Source: Verrucomicrobiota bacterium
Lineage (GTDB): Bacteria > Verrucomicrobiota > Verrucomicrobiia > Verrucomicrobiales > Verrucomicrobiaceae
DNA: 11,479 nucleotides
Direction of reading: 5' to 3'
Assembly (NCBI GenBank): GCA_009885275.1
Contig: VFKY01000013.1
Location: 1 to 11,479 of the forward strand
Shown: one piece after another, positions 6,755 to 11,479 of the stretch
How positions within the stretch are numbered: position 1 is the first letter of the stretch
Layout: the number at the start of each line of letters is the position of its first letter
Position numbers and translations under genes: made by a program
Notes under the pieces: generated by a model
What the model was told of the DNA's origin: nothing
What the model saw: the letters and a program-made list of their open reading frames with translations, nothing else
The model's database searches: none

Positions 6755-6783
6755 CAAGTGAAAATATATATTCCTCTCACTTG
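6755..6783. promoter_or_regulatory. Inverted repeat in the divergent promoter region
   Basis: A perfect 7-bp inverted repeat, CAAGTGA (6755-6761) and TCACTTG (6777-6783), is separated by 15 nt of AT-rich DNA. It sits between the small minus-strand gene and hom. A perfect -10-like TATAAT lies just beside it on the plus strand (6745-6750) but has no good -35. The half-site spacing is suited to a dimeric regulator, and as RNA it could form a small hairpin. Confidence 0.35.
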
Positions 6784-6883
6784 GGGTGGAGCGGGCTACT
6801 GATAATCAACGTTTTACAAAGGTTGGTTGCGTTAAAAGCGCGTTGAGTGCATGATAAGGCCCTTCATTTTCATTTTCAGCACC

Positions 6884-8203
6884 ATGTCTACCGCCCTTCA
6901 AGCTCCTCGTACTGTTCGCATAGGTCTAGCTGGATTGGGTAACGTAGGCGCTGGGGTCTTCATCAATCTTCAAAAGAATGCTGGCCTACTCAAAGAGCGC
7001 ACAGGCTGCATTCTGCAAGTAACCAAAATCGCGGTGCGTGATCTCAATAAGTCGCGAGGTATCGATATTCCAAGCCATCTGCTCACAACCGATTGGCGGG
7101 ACTTGGTGGCGGACCCGAACATTGACATCATGGTGGAGCTGATTGGCGGTACCACCGAGGCTTTCGATCTTGTTTGCGCTGCATTAAAAGCCAAAAAACC
7201 CGTGGTTACTGGAAACAAAGCACTATTGGCAGAACGAGGGCAGGAGCTTTTTAAGCTGGCGGAAGAAAATCATGTCCCCATCTATTTTGAAGCCGCAGTG
7301 GCCGGTGGCATACCCATCATCCAGACATTACAAGAGGGCTTCATCGGCAATCATATCCGTAGCATCCACGGCATCATCAACGGCACTTGTAACTATATCC
7401 TGACTCGCATGGCGAAGGTAGGCTTGAGCTATGAAACCGCGCTCGCGGAGGCTCAACAACTCGGCTTTGCCGAGGCTGACCCAGACTTGGATGTCAGCGG
7501 TTGGGATGCTGCTCACAAGGCTATTATTCTCGCCTCACTGAGTTACGGATTTTGGATCAAACCTGAGCAAGTCTTCGTGGAAGGCATTGAACGCGTAAAT
7601 CTCACTGACATGCGTTTTGCGAAAATGCTTGGTTACACCATCAAACTTCTTAGCGTCATTCGAGCTGATGAAAAAGGACTCGTTGAAGTGCGCACCCAGC
7701 CCTCATTGGTGCCCCAAAGTCATATCCTCGCCAATGTTAGCGGCGCATTCAATGCGGTGTTGGTGAATGGAGATATCGTTGGCGAGTCTCTTTTCTATGG
7801 CAAAGGCGCAGGTCAGGATCCTACCTCCAGCAGCGTGATCAGCGATCTTGCAGATGCCGCTGGGACACTGATCTTCAATTCACGACACAGTGGTTTTGTC
7901 CCTCACGGACTTTATGGAAAAAGCAAACCGGTAGAGGATACCGTATCGCATTATTACGTGCGACTGACTGTTGATGATCAACCGGGCGTGCTTGCCCGTG
8001 TCGCAACTTTATTGGGTAATCGTGGCATTGGCATTTCTTCGGTAATTCAGCCAGAGGATTTGGAAGGCAACACCACACCACTCATTTTCATGCTTGATGA
8101 CGCCCCCTTAAAAGTGATGCGTGAAGCCATTCAAGCGATTTCCGCCCTCGACTGTGTGCGTGAAGAGCCGTCCTGGCTGCGAGTGGAAACTCTGGAGGAG
8201 TAG
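6884..8203 (+). CDS. hom: Homoserine dehydrogenase with ACT domain
   Basis: Cytoplasmic NAD(P)-dependent enzyme reducing aspartate semialdehyde to homoserine, the branch point to threonine and methionine. ATG 6884 gives a normal-length protein (439 residues). ATG 6851 is in frame but would add only the hydrophobic MIRPFIFIFST. The cofactor-binding glycine motif GLAGLGNVGAGV is at about 14-25. TGNKALLAERG (around K112), AAVAGGIPII and GIINGTCNYILT follow. The signature AEADPDLDVSGWDAAHK carries the substrate and catalytic residues E197, D208 and K212. The C-terminal ACT domain (about 356-436: YVRLTVDDQPGVLARVA, then GIGISSVIQ) is the usual regulatory module, in this family typically for threonine feedback. 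No aspartokinase is fused or adjacent. A short stem before a T-rich stretch (8233-8254) may end the transcript. Confidence 0.97.
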   Translation: MSTALQAPRTVRIGLAGLGNVGAGVFINLQKNAGLLKERTGCILQVTKIAVRDLNKSRGIDIPSHLLTTDWRDLVADPNIDIMVELIGGTTEAFDLVCAALKAKKPVVTGNKALLAERGQELFKLAEENHVPIYFEAAVAGGIPIIQTLQEGFIGNHIRSIHGIINGTCNYILTRMAKVGLSYETALAEAQQLGFAEADPDLDVSGWDAAHKAIILASLSYGFWIKPEQVFVEGIERVNLTDMRFAKMLGYTIKLLSVIRADEKGLVEVRTQPSLVPQSHILANVSGAFNAVLVNGDIVGESLFYGKGAGQDPTSSSVISDLADAAGTLIFNSRHSGFVPHGLYGKSKPVEDTVSHYYVRLTVDDQPGVLARVATLLGNRGIGISSVIQPEDLEGNTTPLIFMLDDAPLKVMREAIQAISALDCVREEPSWLRVETLEE

Positions 8204-8232
8204 CCTCAGCACGCTTGCAAAAATATCAGCCT

Positions 8233-8254
8233 AGGCACTGTATATGCCTCTTTT
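8233..8254 (+). terminator. Weak intrinsic terminator after hom
   Basis: AGGCA (8233-8237) pairs with TGCCT (8245-8249) around a 7-nt loop and is followed by CTTTT. The stem is only 5 bp, so it is a weak candidate. Confidence 0.3.
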
Positions 8255-8362
8255 CAATTTCAGATAATGTGACAAACTTCCTTTTTGCTCACCGAGCATT
8301 CCTTTTCATTCGACTCATTGTCTGTCACGCTGTGTGTTGCCCTCCAAACTAAAATTCACGCT

Positions 8363-8848
8363 ATGCATTCTACTCCCTCCGCCCTCATTCTCTTAATTCT
8401 GTCCATTCTCATGACAGCACCTGCATGGAGTGCTGATGAGAAAATCACAGAAGATAAAGCCAAGGACTTACTCGGCAAAGTCTTGAGTGAAGTTTCAAAA
8501 AACGCGTCCAAGATCGAAGAGAAGAGCAAAGGACTCTGGGATAAAAATAAGGAAATCTTCAAAATGAGCCGCGAAGATTATTTGAAGAAAGTTGAATCGA
8601 TTCTCATCACCATGGATGCAGAAATTCAAAATATTCAAGAAAGTGAATCGACGCTTCTCGCGCGTGACTATTTCAAAATGCGTCTCGATGCGATCAAATT
8701 ACAGATTGAATACTGTAAGCGTAACTTAGATCGCCTTAAGGAATCCCCATCGGAAGAAGTCTTTCGCGTAAAGCAGAAAGGATATGATCGCACGCTAAAT
8801 GGGCTGAGTGATATCATTGAATTATCAAAAGAGGAAGCCGGTCTCTGA
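8363..8848 (+). CDS. Secreted helical (coiled-coil) protein
   Basis: Hypothetical exported protein of 161 residues. ATG 8363 is chosen over the in-frame TTG at 8285 because it begins directly with a good signal peptide: MHSTPSALILLILSILM, cleaved after AWSA (residue 24). The mature part is rich in Lys, Glu, Asp and Leu and looks entirely alpha-helical (ITEDKAKDLLGKVLSEVSK, then LLARDYFKMRLDAIKLQIEY). Heptad-like spacing suggests a coiled coil or helical bundle. It has one cysteine (C118). I do not recognise the family. The next gene, a polytopic membrane protein on the same strand, starts 82 nt later; a shared transcript is possible. A periplasmic location is inferred from the signal peptide. 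Confidence 0.75.
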   Translation: MHSTPSALILLILSILMTAPAWSADEKITEDKAKDLLGKVLSEVSKNASKIEEKSKGLWDKNKEIFKMSREDYLKKVESILITMDAEIQNIQESESTLLARDYFKMRLDAIKLQIEYCKRNLDRLKESPSEEVFRVKQKGYDRTLNGLSDIIELSKEEAGL

Positions 8849-8930
8849 TATAATTTGTCACATGCGCTGTCAATAAAACATCTACTAGCTTTACTTTGCA
8901 TCATTCATTCAAATCAAAACCCGTATCATT

Positions 8931-9659
8931 ATGAACTACATCGAGTCTATCACTGATTTCTTCAAGAGCCCTAAGTGGATGATGAACATGCTGCTCGCTG
9001 GCATCTGCTGTTTTATCCCCTTCGTCGGACCCATGGTCGTTATAGGTTGGCTCATTACAGGCTTCTGGTGTCGCCCAAGTACAGCGCCGGAGAGTTTTCC
9101 TGACTTTGACTTTGATAACTTTGCCAAATGGCTTGAACGCGGGCTCTGGCCTCTAATCACCGCGATGGCGACCAGTTTTGCGCTCTACATTATCTTCATG
9201 ATTCCAATGGCTATTATCATGATGGTGATCGGTGGTGTGGGCGCGAGTACCGATAGTCAGGGCGGCGGGGCATTGAGCGCTCTCCTTTTTCTTGTCGTTT
9301 TTGGCATGTACTGTCTGTTGTTACTCTCAATGATTTTTTTGATGAAGCCCATCATGTTAAAAGCGGCGCTCACACAAGACTTCGCGAAAGCCTTTGATTT
9401 TGGGTTTATCAAAAGCTTTATCACGCGCACTTGGCTTGAGATGATCATCTCCTCAATATTCCTCGCCATCGCCAGCTCTTGTCTTGCATTTATGGGCATG
9501 ATAGCTTTATGCGTCGGCTTTATATTTGTGCCAGGTGTACTCTATTTCGCAATGGCGCACTTGGATAAGCAGCTCTACAATCTTTATCTCTCCCGTGGTG
9601 GCGAGCCCATCCAGCTAAGCCCTAAGCTTAACGATTCAGTGATACCCCCCATGCTTTGA
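8931..9659 (+). CDS. DUF4013-like polytopic membrane protein
   Basis: Inner-membrane protein of 242 residues. Hydrophobic segments lie at about 19-45 (LLAGICCFIPFVGPMVVIGWLI), 73-103, 115-138 and 168-210, the last long enough for two passes, so five or so helices. The N-terminal pattern of a short amphipathic piece with KSPKW, then a helix with IPFVGP and a following FPDFDFDNFAKWLERGL segment, is what I associate with the DUF4013 family, which has no established function. The stretch MALTQDFAKAF-like (144-155) between membrane parts resembles family members in which the loop faces the cytoplasm. No catalytic motif is seen. A strong intrinsic terminator stands 27 nt after the stop, so this gene closes its transcription unit. 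Confidence 0.75.
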   Translation: MNYIESITDFFKSPKWMMNMLLAGICCFIPFVGPMVVIGWLITGFWCRPSTAPESFPDFDFDNFAKWLERGLWPLITAMATSFALYIIFMIPMAIIMMVIGGVGASTDSQGGGALSALLFLVVFGMYCLLLLSMIFLMKPIMLKAALTQDFAKAFDFGFIKSFITRTWLEMIISSIFLAIASSCLAFMGMIALCVGFIFVPGVLYFAMAHLDKQLYNLYLSRGGEPIQLSPKLNDSVIPPML

Positions 9660-9685
9660 TCTTACTTTCAATTCATGTGAATTTT

Positions 9686-9720
9686 AATGGGCGGACATTA
9701 TGCGTCTGCCCATTTTTATT
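9686..9720 (+). terminator. Strong rho-independent terminator
   Basis: The 11-bp stem AATGGGCGGAC (9686-9696) pairs with GTCTGCCCATT (9704-9714), with one G-T pair and a 7-nt loop, followed directly by a T run (9713-9717, then ATT). It ends the DUF4013-like gene's transcript and isolates the next gene, which must have its own promoter in 9721-9798; none stands out there. Confidence 0.9.
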
Positions 9721-9798
9721 TAGGAAGAGCCACCATAAACTGCAAGAAGCCTTAAAAAGTTTTCGTTAAACAATCTTACTTAAATCAAACCCACCTCC

Positions 9799-11136
9799 AT
9801 GCCCACCATTGCTTCCAATCGTCGTCGTTTCATTCAAGCCACTGCCAGCGCAGCCGTTGCACCCCTCATTCTTCCAGATCGTGTCTGGAGCGCAGACACC
9901 GCACCCAGTGAAAAAATCGTCATGGGTTTCATCGGCACAGGCAAACAAAGCCGTGGCCTGATGAATCGTTTCCTCCAAGATCCTAATGTGCAGGTGGTTG
10001 CTGTTTGCGATGTGGATACAACCAGTCGTGAAGATGCGAAAGCCAAAGTGGACAAGCATTACGCCAACGCCGATTGCAAGTCCTACAACGACTTCCGTGA
10101 AATCACGACCAACAAAAGCATCAATGCTGTTTGTATTGCCACCCCTGACCACTGGCACGCCATCATCTGCATCTCTGCCGTTGAGAATGGTAAGGATGTT
10201 TACTGCGAAAAACCGCTCACTCACAACATTCATGAAGCCGTCAGACTCGTAGAGATCGTGCGTAAACACAACCGCATCCTCCAGACAGGTTCCATGCAGC
10301 GTAGCAGTGCCGAATTTCGTGTTGCCTGTGAGCTGGTACGCAACGGCGTCATTGGTCAAATCAAAGCCGTGGACACGAGTTTTGGCGATATCGCCGTTCC
10401 CAACGCCAACAAGGAAGAGGCCATGGAACCTGGTCTCGACTGGGATCGCTGGTGTGGACCAGGGCCTCTTGCTCCTTACAGCCCTGTGCTAAGCCCCCGT
10501 GGCATTCACGACAACTTCCCCGCATGGCGCATGACGCGTGAGTACGGCGGCGGCATGATCACGGACTGGGGCGCTCACCATATTGACATCGCTCAATGGG
10601 GTCTCGGAATGGATGAAAACGGCCCCGTTGAAGTCATTGCCCCAGCTGAGTGGGATAAACCAAGCGCACGCGGTGCTCAGCTTATTTACGCCAATGGCGT
10701 TGTGCTTACTCATGTCAACGGCAAGGGCGTAACCTTTAAGGGAACGGATGGCGAAATCAGCTGCAACCGTGGCAAGTTTGAAGTCATCGTCAAAGGGCAA
10801 CCTAAAGCCAAGTTCTGGGACAAGGAAGTGGACAAAGGCACCTCGCTGCAACGCGAGTATACTCTGATGGAACGTGAATTTCTCACGGATGCCAAGATCA
10901 AACTCTACAACAGCAAAGACCAAATCGGTGATTTCCTCGCTTGTATCAAATCCCGCCAAAAACCCATCTGTGATGTCGGCATTGGAGCCAGCTCAGCTAT
11001 CTGCTGCCATCTCATGAATATTGCCTACTGGCATGGCGCAAGCTTCAAGTGGGATCCCATTAAGAATACCTTTGTTAGCGGTGGCGATCCAAAATGGCTC
11101 ACCCGTGAGTATCGGGGAGAGTGGAAAGTTGCCTAA
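9799..11136 (+). CDS. Tat-exported Gfo/Idh/MocA-family oxidoreductase
   Basis: Predicted NAD(P)-dependent sugar or polyol oxidoreductase of 445 residues. The N-terminus is a twin-arginine signal: NRRRFIQA (7-14), a hydrophobic stretch to about 26, and a likely cleavage after VWSA (residue 32). The Rossmann domain starts with IVMGFIGTGKQSRG (40-53) and reaches VQVVAVCDVD. The family's EKP motif is in VYCEKPLTHN (134-143). The C-terminal alpha/beta domain contains GGGMITDWGAHHIDIAQWGLG (250-270), typical of the large exported subfamily found in Verrucomicrobiota and Planctomycetota. Tat export implies folding with the cofactor in the cytoplasm, as known for Zymomonas glucose-fructose oxidoreductase. 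The substrate cannot be deduced, and no sugar-catabolic neighbours are present. It is apparently monocistronic, bounded by a terminator upstream and a long hairpin downstream. Confidence 0.93.
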   Translation: MPTIASNRRRFIQATASAAVAPLILPDRVWSADTAPSEKIVMGFIGTGKQSRGLMNRFLQDPNVQVVAVCDVDTTSREDAKAKVDKHYANADCKSYNDFREITTNKSINAVCIATPDHWHAIICISAVENGKDVYCEKPLTHNIHEAVRLVEIVRKHNRILQTGSMQRSSAEFRVACELVRNGVIGQIKAVDTSFGDIAVPNANKEEAMEPGLDWDRWCGPGPLAPYSPVLSPRGIHDNFPAWRMTREYGGGMITDWGAHHIDIAQWGLGMDENGPVEVIAPAEWDKPSARGAQLIYANGVVLTHVNGKGVTFKGTDGEISCNRGKFEVIVKGQPKAKFWDKEVDKGTSLQREYTLMEREFLTDAKIKLYNSKDQIGDFLACIKSRQKPICDVGIGASSAICCHLMNIAYWHGASFKWDPIKNTFVSGGDPKWLTREYRGEWKVA

Positions 11137-11143
11137 GCAAATG

Positions 11144-11226
11144 TAGAGCGAACTTTCAAGTTTGCTAAAGCGTGACCCCAACGACTCAGGTCGAATCACG
11201 CTCCAGCAAACTAAAAGTTCGCTCTA
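11144..11226. repeat. 83-nt long multi-segment hairpin
   Basis: Four stem segments nest: 11144-11156 with 11214-11226 (13 bp), 11159-11166 with 11205-11212 (8 bp), 11169-11175 with 11196-11202 (7 bp), and CGAC 11182-11185 with GTCG 11190-11193 around a 4-nt loop. Only small internal loops separate the first three; the apical segment sits in a larger loop. It begins 7 nt after the oxidoreductase stop and is followed by ATTTCATTCTTC, so it may act as that gene's terminator. Its length and modular symmetry look more like an interspersed palindromic repeat or structured RNA than an ordinary terminator. Confidence 0.8.
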
Positions 11227-11291
11227 ATTTCATTCTTCTGGCAGATAGCCTTACCATATGCTGGGGGCATCGCTTCGCGCGAGCTCAAGCT

Positions 11292-11323
11292 TGGCTCTTG
11301 GTTTACACATCTCCCAAGAGCCA
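11292..11323. repeat. 10-bp hairpin between convergent genes
   Basis: A perfect 10-bp stem (11292-11301 with 11314-11323, core GGCTCTTGG/CCAAGAGCC) with a 12-nt loop lies 40 nt beyond the stop of the minus-strand nuclease gene. No T run follows on either strand, so it is at best a weak terminator. The 8-mer GCATCGCT flanks it on both sides as a direct repeat (near 11266 and 11334). Confidence 0.55.
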
Positions 11324-11363
11324 TTCATCGGCGCATCGCTGGCTGCCATTTATTTGAACCGCA

Positions 11364-11479
11364 CTAGAACATCTCCATCTCCACGGGGCAATGATCCGAA
11401 CCGTGGATCTCTGGACGAATACGAGAAGCGGTAATCTTTGATCTCAATGCCTGAGAAGTTAACCAGTAGTCAATTCGCC
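11364..11479 (-). CDS. xth: Exodeoxyribonuclease III, C-terminal fragment
   Basis: Only the last 37 codons are in the window; the gene continues past the right edge. The readable end begins RIDYWLTSQALRSK and finishes GSDHCPVEMEMF before a TAG stop (11364-11366). The R-I-D-Y strand motif and the terminal G-S-D-H-C-P-V-E block, which carries the catalytic Asp-His, are the hallmark C-terminus of the exonuclease III/AP endonuclease family (endonuclease/exonuclease/phosphatase superfamily). Such enzymes cut at abasic sites and degrade 3' ends in base-excision repair. The gene converges on the Tat-exported oxidoreductase, with the two palindromic elements between them. The rest of the protein is needed to separate it from other superfamily members. 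Confidence 0.85.
   Translation of the reverse strand, partial: RIDYWLTSQALRSKITASRIRPEIHGSDHCPVEMEMF

Noticed and set aside
6851..6883. Eleven extra N-terminal residues on homoserine dehydrogenase
   Set aside because: They are hydrophobic, precede the normal family start, and a perfectly placed ATG follows at 6884.
9721..9798. A promoter for the oxidoreductase gene
   Set aside because: One must exist after the terminator, but no hexamer pair with good match and spacing could be found.
9766..10359. A 197-codon minus-strand reading frame
   Set aside because: It lies antisense inside the well-supported oxidoreductase gene, and its translation shows no recognisable domain.
11172..11357. A 61-codon plus-strand frame in the right intergenic region
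   Set aside because: It runs through both palindromic elements and encodes nothing recognisable; the symmetry of the DNA explains it better.

Overview
The window looks like chromosomal DNA of a member of the Verrucomicrobiota or a close PVC-superphylum relative. This is an inference from gene content, not from a marker gene. The pointers are a kinase-like/SUMF1 membrane fusion protein, a Tat-exported Gfo/Idh/MocA oxidoreductase, a DUF4013-like membrane protein, long palindromic intergenic elements, and start codons without Shine-Dalgarno sequences. Base composition looks balanced and even throughout. I see no transposase, phage gene or CRISPR array.

Left part (1-4484, + strand): a gene-free leader carries a 108-nt two-tier palindrome and a good sigma70-type promoter. 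Three genes follow that probably form an envelope operon: a membrane-anchored periplasmic TPR protein; a 666-residue protein with receiver-like, kinase-like, transmembrane and SUMF1 segments; and a secreted protein of unknown family. The second protein is the most unusual object here. All three of its enzyme-derived folds appear to have lost their catalytic residues, so it looks like a trans-membrane scaffold or sensor.

Middle (4490-6757, mostly - strand): two near-identical tandem tRNA-Gln genes (anticodons CUG and UUG, CCA encoded), with a possible dedicated promoter between them. Upstream of them on the same strand lie gpmI (cofactor-independent phosphoglycerate mutase) and a small membrane protein with a C-terminal hydrophobic anchor. 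The tRNA genes converge on the secreted-protein gene with 5 nt between them.

Right part (6851-11479): homoserine dehydrogenase with an ACT domain (threonine/methionine synthesis), a secreted helical protein, a polytopic DUF4013-like membrane protein with a clear intrinsic terminator, and the Tat-exported oxidoreductase. An 83-nt multi-segment hairpin follows the oxidoreductase. The window ends inside the C-terminus of an exodeoxyribonuclease III-type nuclease on the - strand (11364-11479), easily missed because only 37 codons are present.

gpmI, hom, xth and the tRNAs are housekeeping genes. The unexplained material is the 351-4484 operon, the small secreted or membrane proteins, and the palindromic intergenic elements.
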